Below are positions 56,222 to 64,000 of a stretch of 64,000 bases of DNA, piece after piece. The stretch is taken from assembly GCF_002043005.1 (NCBI RefSeq), contig NZ_CP020330.1:3242001-3306000 (forward strand), read 5' to 3'. A program made the position numbers and the translations under genes. Position 1 is the stretch's first letter. Each line of letters begins with the position of its first letter. The DNA is from Martelella mediterranea DSM 17316 (GTDB taxonomy: Bacteria > Pseudomonadota > Alphaproteobacteria > Rhizobiales > Rhizobiaceae). Below the pieces are notes generated by a model. It worked only from the letters and a program-made list of their open reading frames with translations, ran no database searches and was not told the DNA's origin.

Positions 56222-57175
56222 ATGAACGCCGCCAGATTTACCGTGAATGCCTTTGCCGCTGCTGTGATCGCGACCGCATCGATCTTCGGCGTGCCTGCCC
56301 AGACGGCTTTCGCCAGGACCGTCGATATCGAGGTGATCGTCAACAATGTGCCGATCACCAACGACGATATCGCAAAGCGCAAGGCCCTGCTGCGGCTGAT
56401 GGGCACCAAGGGCGCGACCGACGCCAAGGCGCGCGAGGCGATGATCGACCAGGCGCTGAAGCAGTCGGAGATCGCGTTCCGCGGCGCATCCGTCACCCAG
56501 ACGGAAGTCGATGACGCCTTCCAGAACTTCGCCAATGGCAACAACATGTCCGTCGCCCAAATGAGCAGCATTCTCAACCAGGCGGGCGTCGGGGTCGAGC
56601 ACTTCAAGTTCTTCATCGCCGTCAGCATGAGCTGGGGCCAGCTTCTGCGCGCCCGCTATGGCGCCAACACGCTGCTTCCCGACGACGAGTTCATCCCCCA
56701 GCTCGAAGCGGCCGAAAAAGAAGGCAAGAAGCCCGAAACCACCGAGTACCTGCTGAAGCGGATCGTCTTCGTGGTGCCGGAAAAAGAGCGCGGCTCGCTG
56801 CTTGGCAAGCGCAAGAACGAGGCCGAGGCCGCGCGCAAGAAGTTTCCGGGTTGCGATCAGGCGATTTCCTTCGCCGCGACCATGAACGACGTCACCGTCA
56901 TCGATCTCGGCCGCTTCCTTGAACCGCAACTGCCGGCCCAGTGGAAGGACGCGGTCATCAAGTCGAGCGGCGACACCACCTCCGTCATCACCACGCCGGT
57001 GGGCGCCGAGTTCCTGGCCGTGTGCGAGCGCAAGACCGCCAATGACGACTATGCCGCCCGCCTGGTGCTGAGCGCCAAGGAAGATTCCGCCGAGGTGGAT
57101 ACCGACGCCGAGAGCGAGAAGTATCTCGAGGAATTGCGGGACAAGGCGCAGATCGTCACCCCGGGCAAGTCGTAA
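56222..57175 (+). CDS. surA: SurA-like periplasmic chaperone/peptidyl-prolyl isomerase
   Basis: 317 residues with a signal peptide (about 1-31; ending TAFARTVD). The SurA N-terminal domain (NNVPITNDDIAKRKALLRLM, EAMIDQALK) is followed by a parvulin-like stretch (TEYLLKRIVFVVPE ... TVIDLGRF) that may be degenerate. It helps outer membrane proteins such as LptD to fold. The ATG at 56222 has AAAGGAA upstream. It is followed directly by pdxA. Confidence 0.88.
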   Translation: MNAARFTVNAFAAAVIATASIFGVPAQTAFARTVDIEVIVNNVPITNDDIAKRKALLRLMGTKGATDAKAREAMIDQALKQSEIAFRGASVTQTEVDDAFQNFANGNNMSVAQMSSILNQAGVGVEHFKFFIAVSMSWGQLLRARYGANTLLPDDEFIPQLEAAEKEGKKPETTEYLLKRIVFVVPEKERGSLLGKRKNEAEAARKKFPGCDQAISFAATMNDVTVIDLGRFLEPQLPAQWKDAVIKSSGDTTSVITTPVGAEFLAVCERKTANDDYAARLVLSAKEDSAEVDTDAESEKYLEELRDKAQIVTPGKS

Positions 57176-57178
57176 TCC

Positions 57179-58195
57179 TTGGCAGATCTCACCAGGAAAC
57201 CGCTGGCGCTTACCCAGGGTGATCCCGCCGGCATCGGCCCCGAGATCGCCCTGAAGGCATGGCACAGACGCGGCGAGAGCGGCCTGCCGCCCTTCATCTT
57301 TCTCGGCGATCCGCGCATTCTCGCCGCGCGCGCGGAAATGCTCGGCCTTGATATTCCGATCGAGATCACCGCGCCGGAGGCAGCGCTTGAGCGCTTCGAC
57401 GAGACCCTGCCGGTGTTCGCGATCGACACCGCGCTCACCACCGCCCCCGGCAAACCCGATCCCGCGACCGGAGAAGGCACCATCGCGGCGATCGAAACCG
57501 CGGTGAAGCTCACCCTGCGCGGCAAGACGAGCGCCGTGGTCACCAATCCGATCGCCAAATCGGTGCTCTACAGCGCCGGCTTCAAATATCCCGGCCATAC
57601 CGAGTTCCTGGCCGCCCTTGCCGGGCGCGAGACCGGAAAGCAGCTACGCCCGGTGATGATGCTCGCCTGCCCGGCCTTGCGGGTCGTGCCGGTCACGATC
57701 CATATTCCGCTGAAGGACGTGCCGGCCGCGCTTGATGAGGCGCTGATCGTCGATACGATCCGCATCACCGCGCAAGAGCTGAAATCCCGCTTCGGCCTTG
57801 CCGCGCCGCGCCTCGCCGTCGCCGGCCTCAATCCCCATGCCGGGGAGCAGGGCACGATCGGCCGCGAGGACGAGGAAATCGTGCGCCCCGCGCTTGAGCG
57901 CCTGCGCGCCGATGGCATGGACGTCGTCGGCCCCCTGCCCGCCGATACCATGTTCCACGCCGCCGCCCGCGCCCGCTACGATGCGGCGATCTGCATGTAT
58001 CACGACCAGGCGCTGATACCGGTGAAGACGCTCGGCTTCGAGGCCGGCGTCAACGTGACGCTCGGCCTACCCTTCGTGCGCACCTCGCCAGACCACGGCA
58101 CGGCCTTCGATATCGCCGACAAGGGGGTTGCCGATCCGACCAGCCTGGAAGAGGCGCTCAAGCTTGCGGCGCAGCTTTCGGAAAACGCCGCATGA
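57179..58195 (+). CDS. pdxA: 4-hydroxythreonine-4-phosphate dehydrogenase, TTG start
   Basis: 338 residues. PdxA motifs: [26 protein letters not shown], metal-ligand histidines in PGHTE, ...[11 protein letters not shown] and the MFHAAAR segment, GLNPHAGE. It oxidises 4-phosphohydroxy-L-threonine in vitamin B6 synthesis. The start is TTG at 57179 since no ATG or GTG lies before the conserved N-terminus; no strong ribosome-binding site, so translation is likely coupled to surA (3 nt away). Confidence 0.93.
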   Translation: MADLTRKPLALTQGDPAGIGPEIALKAWHRRGESGLPPFIFLGDPRILAARAEMLGLDIPIEITAPEAALERFDETLPVFAIDTALTTAPGKPDPATGEGTIAAIETAVKLTLRGKTSAVVTNPIAKSVLYSAGFKYPGHTEFLAALAGRETGKQLRPVMMLACPALRVVPVTIHIPLKDVPAALDEALIVDTIRITAQELKSRFGLAAPRLAVAGLNPHAGEQGTIGREDEEIVRPALERLRADGMDVVGPLPADTMFHAAARARYDAAICMYHDQALIPVKTLGFEAGVNVTLGLPFVRTSPDHGTAFDIADKGVADPTSLEEALKLAAQLSENAA

Positions 58196-59019
58196 GCCAG
58201 ATCGACGACCTGCCGCCGCTGCGCGAAGTTCTTGCCGCCCATGATCTCGACGCGAAGAAGGCGCTCGGCCAGAATTTTCTGCTCGATCTCAACCTCACCC
58301 AGAAGATTGCCCGCACCGCCGGCGATCTTGAAGGCGCCCATGTCATCGAGGTCGGCCCCGGCCCCGGCGGGCTGACGCGCGCCATCCTCTCGCTCGGCGC
58401 GGAGAAGCTCACCGTCATCGAACGCGACGAGCGCTGCCTGCCGGCGCTTGAGGAAATCGCCTCTCATTATCCGGGTCGGCTGGAGATCATCGGCGGCGAC
58501 GCGCTGAAAACGGATTTCGCGGCGCTTGCCGGCGATCGCCCGGTCAGGATCATCTCCAACCTGCCCTATAATGTCGGCACCCAGCTTCTGGTGAACTGGC
58601 TGTTGCCGCGCGCATGGCCGCCCTACTGGCAATCGCTGACGCTGATGTTCCAGAAGGAGGTCGCCCAGCGCATCGTCGCGGAAGCCGGCGACAATCACTA
58701 TGGCAGGCTGGGCGTGCTCGCCGGATGGCGCACACAGGCGCGCATCGCCTTCGACGTGCCGCCGCAGGCCTTCACCCCGCCGCCCAAGGTGACCTCCAGC
58801 GTGGTGCACCTCACGCCCCGCGCCGAACCGCTTCCGGTGGCAGCCTCGGCGCTGGAGCGAGTCACGCAGGCCGCCTTCGGCCAGCGCCGCAAGATGCTGC
58901 GCCAGAGCCTCAAGAGCCTCGGCGGCGAAGCGCTGCTCGCCAAGGCCGGCATCGATCCGACGCGCCGCGCCGAGACGCTCAGCATCGCGGAATTCTGCGA
59001 GCTTGCCCGAAATCTTTAG
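58192..59019 (+). CDS. rsmA: 16S rRNA (adenine(1518)-N(6)/adenine(1519)-N(6))-dimethyltransferase
   Basis: 275 residues of KsgA/RsmA. SAM-binding motif [13 protein letters not shown], catalytic [10 protein letters not shown], and LGQNFL are all present. It dimethylates two adenines at the 3' end of 16S rRNA. It overlaps pdxA by 4 nt and its end overlaps the convergent recO by 4 nt. Confidence 0.97.
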   Translation: MSQIDDLPPLREVLAAHDLDAKKALGQNFLLDLNLTQKIARTAGDLEGAHVIEVGPGPGGLTRAILSLGAEKLTVIERDERCLPALEEIASHYPGRLEIIGGDALKTDFAALAGDRPVRIISNLPYNVGTQLLVNWLLPRAWPPYWQSLTLMFQKEVAQRIVAEAGDNHYGRLGVLAGWRTQARIAFDVPPQAFTPPPKVTSSVVHLTPRAEPLPVAASALERVTQAAFGQRRKMLRQSLKSLGGEALLAKAGIDPTRRAETLSIAEFCELARNL

Positions 59020-59771
59020 CGAATCTGATGTTCGGTAGAGGCAGCGTCCAGAGCCTTCAGCGTGGCCTGGATGAAGCTTTCGCGCGCCGTGTCCGGCTTC
59101 AGGCCGCGCGGCTCATAGACGTGACGGTTCAGGAAAAATCCGGTCAGCCGGAAGCCGGCTTCCAGATCGGCCCGGTCGGCAGCCTCGTTCATGTCCGGTC
59201 GCAGAAACACCGGCAGCGCCAGCATGCGGTCGGCATAGGGCGTTCCGGCTGCGTTGGAGACCGCCCGTCCGGACTTGGGCGACACATAGGCAAGGTCCGT
59301 CCTCACCCCGCTCGCCGCGCATTGGGCGAGATCGAGGCCGAATCCGAGTTCGTTGAGCAGCGCCAGCTCGAAGCGCACGAACAGTTCACCGGCGGCGCTG
59401 GCATCATCGAGATGGGCGATGATCACCTCCATCGCCGCGCAGAGATGACGGTGCGGATCACGTTCCGGCAGCAGCCGCAGCAGTGAAGCCATCGCCTGGA
59501 CGCCGTGCAGCGCCGGCGCGGAGAGCATCAGGAGCGCCGCCCGCTGCTCGATCGGCTCGACCCGGAATTCGCCGAGATGCTCGGAAAGCCGCGCGCGCCA
59601 GTGGAGCGAGACCCGGTTGCCCGGCTGCAGCACCGGCCGCATGGTCCGCGACCGGCCGCCGCGCACCATGCCGAGATGGCGGCCGTGATCGACCGTCATC
59701 ACCTCGGCGATCACGCTGGTCTCGCCATGGCGGCGGCTTCCCAGAACAATGCCCTCATCCTGCCATTCCAA
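59016..59771 (-). CDS. recO: DNA repair protein
   Basis: 251 residues. N-terminal OB-fold ([39 protein letters not shown]) and the helical domain with [19 protein letters not shown]. It loads RecA onto SSB-coated DNA with RecR. The last gene of the acpS-lepB-rnc-era-recO cluster; its end overlaps rsmA by 4 nt. Confidence 0.95.
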   Translation of the reverse strand: MEWQDEGIVLGSRRHGETSVIAEVMTVDHGRHLGMVRGGRSRTMRPVLQPGNRVSLHWRARLSEHLGEFRVEPIEQRAALLMLSAPALHGVQAMASLLRLLPERDPHRHLCAAMEVIIAHLDDASAAGELFVRFELALLNELGFGLDLAQCAASGVRTDLAYVSPKSGRAVSNAAGTPYADRMLALPVFLRPDMNEAADRADLEAGFRLTGFFLNRHVYEPRGLKPDTARESFIQATLKALDAASTEHQIR

Positions 59772-59792
59772 GGTGCTGCGTCTCCCGACGGA

Positions 59793-60716
59793 TCAATCCG
59801 AGTAATCGAGCCCGATCTCGCGGTAGCGGGCCGGATCGTCGCCCCAGTTCTCCCGCACTTTCACGAACAGGAAAAGATGAACCGGCTGACCAAGAATCTC
59901 CGATAACTCCTTGCGCGCGCTCATGGAAATCGCCTTGATCGCCTCGCCGTTCTTGCCGAGCGCGATCTTCTTCTGGCTGTCACGCTCGACGTAGATCACC
60001 TGCTCGATGCGCACCGAGCCATCCTTACGCTCTTCCCATTTCTCGGTCTCGACATGGGAGGAATAGGGCAGTTCCTGATGCAGCCGCAGGAACAGCTTCT
60101 CGCGGGTGATTTCGGCGGCGAGCTGACGCATCGGCAGATCGGAAATCTGGTCCTCGGGATAATACCAGGGGCCCTCGGGAAGCCGTTTCGCCAGATAGTC
60201 CATCAGGTCGTCGCAGCCTGAACCGTTCGTGGCGGAGATCATGAAGGTCTCCTCGAAATCGATCGCCTCATTGGCGGCCGAGGCGAGCTTCAACAGGTCT
60301 TCGGGGCGCACACGGTCGATCTTGTTCAGCACAAGGATCTTGGGATGACGCACCTCTTTCAGGCCTTCGAGAATGGCCTCCGCATCGCCCTTGAGGCCGC
60401 GCTCGCTGTCGACCAGCAGCATGATCACGTCGGCATCGCGCGCGCCGCTCCAGGCGGCCATCACCATGGCGCGGTCCAGCCTGCGGCGCGGCTTGAAGAT
60501 GCCGGGCGTGTCCATGAACACGATCTGCGTCTTGTCGTGGATGGCAATGCCGCGCAGCGTGGCGCGGGTGGTCTGCACCTTGTGGCTGACGATCGTCACC
60601 TTGGCGCCGACAAGGCGGTTCACCAGCGTGGATTTGCCGGCATTGGTCGGGCCGATCAGGGCGACAAAGCCGGATCGGGTGTCGGCGCCCACCGGCATGG
60701 TTTCAGTCTCGGTCAT
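59793..60716 (-). CDS. era: GTPase Era, ribosome assembly
   Basis: 307 residues. G1 GPTNAGKST, G3 DTPG, G4 NKID, and the C-terminal KH domain (IALGKNGEAIKAI). It binds 16S rRNA in 30S maturation. The ATG at 60716 has AGGAG upstream; the frame from 60743 adds only nine residues without a site. It lies between rnc and recO. Confidence 0.96.
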   Translation of the reverse strand: MTETETMPVGADTRSGFVALIGPTNAGKSTLVNRLVGAKVTIVSHKVQTTRATLRGIAIHDKTQIVFMDTPGIFKPRRRLDRAMVMAAWSGARDADVIMLLVDSERGLKGDAEAILEGLKEVRHPKILVLNKIDRVRPEDLLKLASAANEAIDFEETFMISATNGSGCDDLMDYLAKRLPEGPWYYPEDQISDLPMRQLAAEITREKLFLRLHQELPYSSHVETEKWEERKDGSVRIEQVIYVERDSQKKIALGKNGEAIKAISMSARKELSEILGQPVHLFLFVKVRENWGDDPARYREIGLDYSD

Positions 60717-60779
60717 GGCAACTCCTGCGGTTTTCCGCGTCACGGCGGCCGCATTATAACAGGTTCAAGAATGACAGGC

Positions 60780-61481
60780 TCAGCTTTCGGCCGTCCAGAC
60801 GCCCTCGCGCTCCAGAAGCCGGGTGGCCGCCACCTGTTCGGCGGCGCGCTTGGAGCGATCGATACCGGTTTCCGGCGCTACGCCGCTGACGGTGACCGTC
60901 ACCGTGAAGCGCGGCTCGTGATCGGGGCCCGAACGGTCCTCGACCTTGTAGACCGGGGTCTGGCCGAAGCGGGCATGCGCCCATTCCTGCAATTCGGTCT
61001 TGGCGTCGCGGCGCAGCGTCACGCCATCGGCAAACAGCGGCTTCCACCAGGTCTCGATGAATTCGCGCGCAGGCTTCAGGCCGCCTTCCAGATAGATCGC
61101 CGCGATCACGCTTTCGACGACATCGGCCCGGATCGAGAGCACGCGCTTGCCGGTGAGCTTCTTGACGTCCTGCCCGGTCTTGATGAACCGGTGCAGGCCG
61201 AGATCGTCGGCAACCCGCGCGCAGGCTTCGGCGCTGACAAGCTGGTTCAGCCGCACCGAAAGCTCGCCCTCGCTCGCACCCGGAAACAGCCGGAACAGGT
61301 TTTCGGCGATCACCAGCCCCAGCACCCGGTCGCCGAGAAATTCAAGCCGCTCGTAATTGTCGTCCTTGCCGCTTCGCGCGCTTGCGTGCGTCAGCGCCAG
61401 CGCGAGGCGCTTGCGATCGGCGAAATCGAAGCCGATCAGCTTGGCAAATGCGTCGACATCAGCGCCGTGCCTTTCCGTCAT
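60780..61481 (-). CDS. rnc: Ribonuclease III
   Basis: 233 residues: catalytic RNase III domain with signature ERLEFLGDRVL (44-54) and the second acidic cluster (DVVESVIAAIYLEGG), then a dsRNA-binding domain (DAKTELQEWAHARFGQ ... KRAAEQVAA). It processes rRNA and structured mRNAs. It starts at 61481, abutting the lepB stop. Confidence 0.96.
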   Translation of the reverse strand: MTERHGADVDAFAKLIGFDFADRKRLALALTHASARSGKDDNYERLEFLGDRVLGLVIAENLFRLFPGASEGELSVRLNQLVSAEACARVADDLGLHRFIKTGQDVKKLTGKRVLSIRADVVESVIAAIYLEGGLKPAREFIETWWKPLFADGVTLRRDAKTELQEWAHARFGQTPVYKVEDRSGPDHEPRFTVTVTVSGVAPETGIDRSKRAAEQVAATRLLEREGVWTAES

Positions 61482-62261
61482 TCAGCCACCGATAACCTTG
61501 AACATGCGGTCCCAGCGCATGTTGAACGGCCACTTCCATATCTGCGCGAAGGAGGTGTCGTTGCCGAGCGAGAAGAAGATCAGGCTGGCGCGGCCGATGA
61601 GGTTTTCGGCCGGCACGAAACCGACATCGAAACGGCTGTCGAGCGAATTGTCGCGATTGTCGCCCATCATGAAATAATGGTCCTCGGGCACGATGAACTC
61701 GCGGGTATTGTCACCAGGGCCGTTGCGCAGTTCGTCGAGCGTGTCGTAGCTGACGCCATCGGGCAGCGTTTCGCGGAAGACCGGGATATCGCGGCCCGGA
61801 TCGCGGCGATAATCGGAGGTGAAGGTGCCATCGGCGGTGCGTGGCACCGGCTCGTCGTTCAGGTAGAGAATACCGTTCCTGACCTGCACCCGGTCACCGG
61901 GAAGGCCGATCACGCGCTTGATGTAATCGATATCGGGATTGGGCGGATAGCGGAACACGACGACATCGCCGCGGTCGGGATCGCTACCGAAAATGCGGCC
62001 AGAAAACAGGTTCGGCGAGAACGGAAGGGAATAGCGCGAATAACCGTAGGAGAACTTGTTCACGAACAGATAGTCGCCAACCAGAAGCGTCGGCATCATC
62101 GACCCGGAGGGAATCGTGAACGGCTGAAACAGGAAGGTCTTGATGACCACCGCCAGAAGAAGCGCCTGGACGATGACCTTCACATTGCTCCACAGCGAGC
62201 TTTCCTGTTTTTCTTCTTTTTCAGACACGCAGTGCTTCCTTTTGCTCACCGGTTTCGCCAT
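61482..62261 (-). CDS. lepB: Signal peptidase I
   Basis: 259 residues. One N-terminal membrane anchor (VKVIVQALLLAVVIKTFLF), the catalytic Ser in PSGSMMPTL and catalytic Lys in YIKRVIGLPGD, and the MGDNRDNSLDSR box. It removes signal peptides from secreted proteins. The ATG at 62261 is preceded by GGGG; a TTG 21 nt earlier is less likely. Confidence 0.95.
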   Translation of the reverse strand: MAKPVSKRKHCVSEKEEKQESSLWSNVKVIVQALLLAVVIKTFLFQPFTIPSGSMMPTLLVGDYLFVNKFSYGYSRYSLPFSPNLFSGRIFGSDPDRGDVVVFRYPPNPDIDYIKRVIGLPGDRVQVRNGILYLNDEPVPRTADGTFTSDYRRDPGRDIPVFRETLPDGVSYDTLDELRNGPGDNTREFIVPEDHYFMMGDNRDNSLDSRFDVGFVPAENLIGRASLIFFSLGNDTSFAQIWKWPFNMRWDRMFKVIGG

Positions 62262-62297
62262 GAGCTTTAGCCCCTTAGCCAAAAACGGGCAATGTTT

Positions 62298-62711
62298 TTA
62301 AGAAGGTTTCGCGCTCTCCTCCACCGCCTCGATGATGACGAAGGCCTGCGCGAGCGGGTAATCATCGGTGATGGTGATGTGGATCCACGCCTCGTGGCCT
62401 GCGGGAATCAGGCGCGCGAGCGCTACCCCGGCGCCGCCGGTGAGCTTCATGGTGGGCTTGCCGCCGGGCAGGTTGACCACGCCCATGTCCTTCCAGAAAA
62501 CGCCCTGCGCGATGCCGGTACCAAGCGCCTTTGAGCAGGCCTCCTTGGCGGCGAAGCGCTTGGCATAGGACGCGGCGCGGTTTCGCCGCCGGTCGGACTT
62601 TGCCCGTTCGATATCGGTGAAGCAGCGCGCCGTGAACCGCTCGCCGAAGCGCTCGATGGTCTTTTCCACGCGCCTGATATCGATCAGGTCGCTGCCGAGG
62701 CCGACGATCAT
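62298..62711 (-). CDS. acpS: Holo-[acyl-carrier-protein] synthase
   Basis: 137 residues. [13 protein letters not shown] with the metal-binding Asp near residue 8, and [15 protein letters not shown] with the second ligand Glu. It transfers phosphopantetheine to ACP. It precedes lepB with a 36-nt gap. Confidence 0.96.
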   Translation of the reverse strand: MIVGLGSDLIDIRRVEKTIERFGERFTARCFTDIERAKSDRRRNRAASYAKRFAAKEACSKALGTGIAQGVFWKDMGVVNLPGGKPTMKLTGGAGVALARLIPAGHEAWIHITITDDYPLAQAFVIIEAVEESAKPS

Positions 62712-62730
62712 GGCATTCCTCCCGGTGGTT

Positions 62731-63312
62731 TCAATTCTTCGAACCGTTCATGGCGCCGTTCTGAAGCTCTGCCTGACGCGCCGCGATCATCGCCTGGCGG
62801 CGGGTCTGGAAGGACTGCACCGCATAATAGGTGGCGATGTAGAACAGACCGCCGCACACGAGCGCGGGGACAATCGAACCGACGATCATCGGTTCGAGCA
62901 ACGGCTTCCAGAGATCGGAAAGCTCGAACTTTTTGACCAGTTCGACAAGGTCGATATGCTGGCGCCCTTCAGCGCTGCGCCCCAGCACGTAGCTGCCGAA
63001 CTTCCATGTGGACAGCCAGATGAACGGAAAGGTCAGCGGGTTGCCGAAGGCGGTGCCAAGAGCGGAAGCGAATAGGTTGCCGCCAAGAACGAAGGCGATC
63101 GCAAAGGCGGAGACAAAATGCAGGCCGATGAACGGCGTCCATGAAACGAACACCCCCGCGGCGATGCCCATGGCGATCGCATGCGGCGTGGCCCGCAGCC
63201 GCACGGTGCGGTGATAGATATAGACCGGCACGCGCCAGAAACCCTTTCTGGGCCAGACCGCGCCGCGCAATCGCTGCCAAAAACTTGCCGGAGAACGTCT
63301 CTTGAAAAGCAT
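62731..63312 (-). CDS. DUF2062 membrane protein
   Basis: 193 residues. Hydrophobic stretches in [18 protein letters not shown] and [14 protein letters not shown] and the family sequence NPLTFPFIW are visible. The first 40 residues are basic. It follows the 61-residue gene and precedes acpS, the usual place in Rhizobiales. Function unknown. Confidence 0.88.
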   Translation of the reverse strand: MLFKRRSPASFWQRLRGAVWPRKGFWRVPVYIYHRTVRLRATPHAIAMGIAAGVFVSWTPFIGLHFVSAFAIAFVLGGNLFASALGTAFGNPLTFPFIWLSTWKFGSYVLGRSAEGRQHIDLVELVKKFELSDLWKPLLEPMIVGSIVPALVCGGLFYIATYYAVQSFQTRRQAMIAARQAELQNGAMNGSKN

Positions 63313-63362
63313 GACCTAGTTTTGACAGCTGGGAGGATGAATGCAAGCGCGTTTTGGCAAAC

Positions 63363-63548
63363 TCAGTCCGGCTTCACGCGGCGGCGCACCTCGTCATCGT
63401 CGCTCTCCCGCAAATCTTCGGGTTTCGGGCGTCCGGGATCGAAATTCTGGTCGATATTGTCGAATACGTGCTTCACGCCCTCGGCCTCGCTTTCGCTGAC
63501 CTTGGGGTGCGTGAAGCGTTTGAAGAAGTCGCGCAAACCATCCCACAT
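63363..63548 (-). CDS. Small charged protein, 61 residues, unknown function
   Basis: Begins MWDGLRDFFKRFTHPKVSE and ends in a Glu/Asp/Arg-rich tail (RESDDDEVRRRVKPD). The ATG at 63548 was chosen from the sharp start of gene-like codon use; the frame upstream is not supported. No membrane segment. It lies between the relA-type gene and DUF2062 on the same strand. I do not recognise a family. Confidence 0.6.
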   Translation of the reverse strand: MWDGLRDFFKRFTHPKVSESEAEGVKHVFDNIDQNFDPGRPKPEDLRESDDDEVRRRVKPD

Positions 63549-63658
63549 GGCGTTCCTGCCTTTCGTCGGTTGATGACTGTTAGACGCAAACTTGAACCAT
63601 AATGTTCCATAGCGGCCGTGGCCATCGCGTGTCATCGGGCGACAGAGCTGACAACCTT

Positions 63659-64000
63659 TCAGACGAATTCCCGCTTCACGGTCGCCACGCAATCGAGCGC
63701 CTTGAGCTGGTTGATCGTCTGCGTGAGCTGCCGGAGATCCCAGACCTCCATGTCCATGCCGACTTCGGCAAAATCCTCGGCGATCACGTCCATCCGGATC
63801 GAGCGGATATTGACGTCGAGCGTGGCGATGGTCGAGGTGATGCGGGCGAGCGTGCCGGGCTCGTTCAGCACGTTGATGCCGATGCGCGCGCGGAACCGCT
63901 TGTCATTGGTGGAATCGATATCCCAGCGGATGTCGACCCAGCGGTCCGGCTGATCCTCATATTGCTGAAGGCCAGGCGACTGGATCGGATAGACCGTGAT
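63659..64000 (-). CDS. RelA/SpoT family (p)ppGpp synthetase/hydrolase, C-terminus (partial)
   Basis: 114 C-terminal residues, running in from the right edge. The ACT domain (about the last 75 residues: INVLNEPGTLARITSTIATL, NIRSIRMDVIAEDFAEVGMD) is typical of bifunctional Rel proteins. The preceding DRWVDIRWDID is also typical. The catalytic domains lie outside the window. The first gene of the cluster towards recO. Confidence 0.93.
   Translation of the reverse strand: MTVYPIQSPGLQQYEDQPDRWVDIRWDIDSTNDKRFRARIGINVLNEPGTLARITSTIATLDVNIRSIRMDVIAEDFAEVGMDMEVWDLRQLTQTINQLKALDCVATVKREFV

Noticed and set aside
60345..62270. 641-codon plus-strand ORF
   Set aside because: Antisense to era, rnc and lepB.

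Overview
The window reads as chromosomal DNA of a high-GC alphaproteobacterium, most likely order Hyphomicrobiales (Rhizobiales), Rhizobiaceae or a near relative. The evidence is gene order: clpP-clpX-lon-hupB, lptF-lptG-lptD-surA-pdxA-rsmA, and relA(end)-small gene-DUF2062-acpS-lepB-rnc-era-recO are layouts typical of that order. Genus cannot be fixed from sequence reading alone. No tRNA, rRNA, CRISPR array, transposase or prophage gene was seen.

Region by region. 1-5973 (minus): a LysR regulator followed by an oligopeptide-type ABC importer (two permeases, a fused double ATPase), a class A beta-lactamase-like serine hydrolase and a substrate-binding protein that runs off the left edge; two matching palindromes upstream of the permease and of the regulator look like the LysR operator. 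6086-9286: a PAS-LuxR regulator divergent from a 3-oxoacid CoA-transferase (A and B) plus thiolase operon for acetoacetate-type metabolism. 9447-11770 (minus): a 46-residue small protein, a dNTP triphosphohydrolase and a J-domain protein. 12153-15437: a proVWX betaine/proline importer with a hairpin-rich upstream region. 15504-22103: an MFS transporter, a patch of duplicated terminators and palindromes, an aminotransferase, an Lrp-type regulator whose start position is ATA, a threonine-dehydratase-like enzyme, ilvC and a TetR regulator with a 23-bp palindrome.

22339-22494 is a large inverted-repeat intergenic element. It is followed by a 1494-residue GAF/multi-PAS/GGDEF/EAL protein (22589-27073), then hupB, lon, clpX and clpP on the minus strand, a membrane GGDEF cyclase (32947), metY-type sulfhydrylase, and small proteins. 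36984-43031 encodes a 2015-residue autotransporter whose passenger is built from about 32 units of about 34 residues, including a recent 402-bp tandem duplication of a four-unit block. 43533-47597 is a PHO-box-controlled pstSCAB phosphate importer without phoU immediately downstream; next comes a divergent Fic-fold protein lacking the catalytic His.

48449-64000 is housekeeping: holC, pepA, a PAP2-type lipid phosphatase, LPS transport (lptF, lptG, lptD), a SurA-like chaperone, pdxA, rsmA, then convergent recO, era, rnc, lepB, acpS, DUF2062, a 61-residue protein and the C-terminus of a RelA/SpoT protein. Themes that link genes: nutrient import under local regulators, envelope biogenesis, proteolysis and c-di-GMP signalling. 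The most unusual items are the autotransporter repeat architecture, the ATA-initiated Lrp gene, the LysR operator pair and the degenerate Fic protein. None amounts to a clear new multi-gene system.
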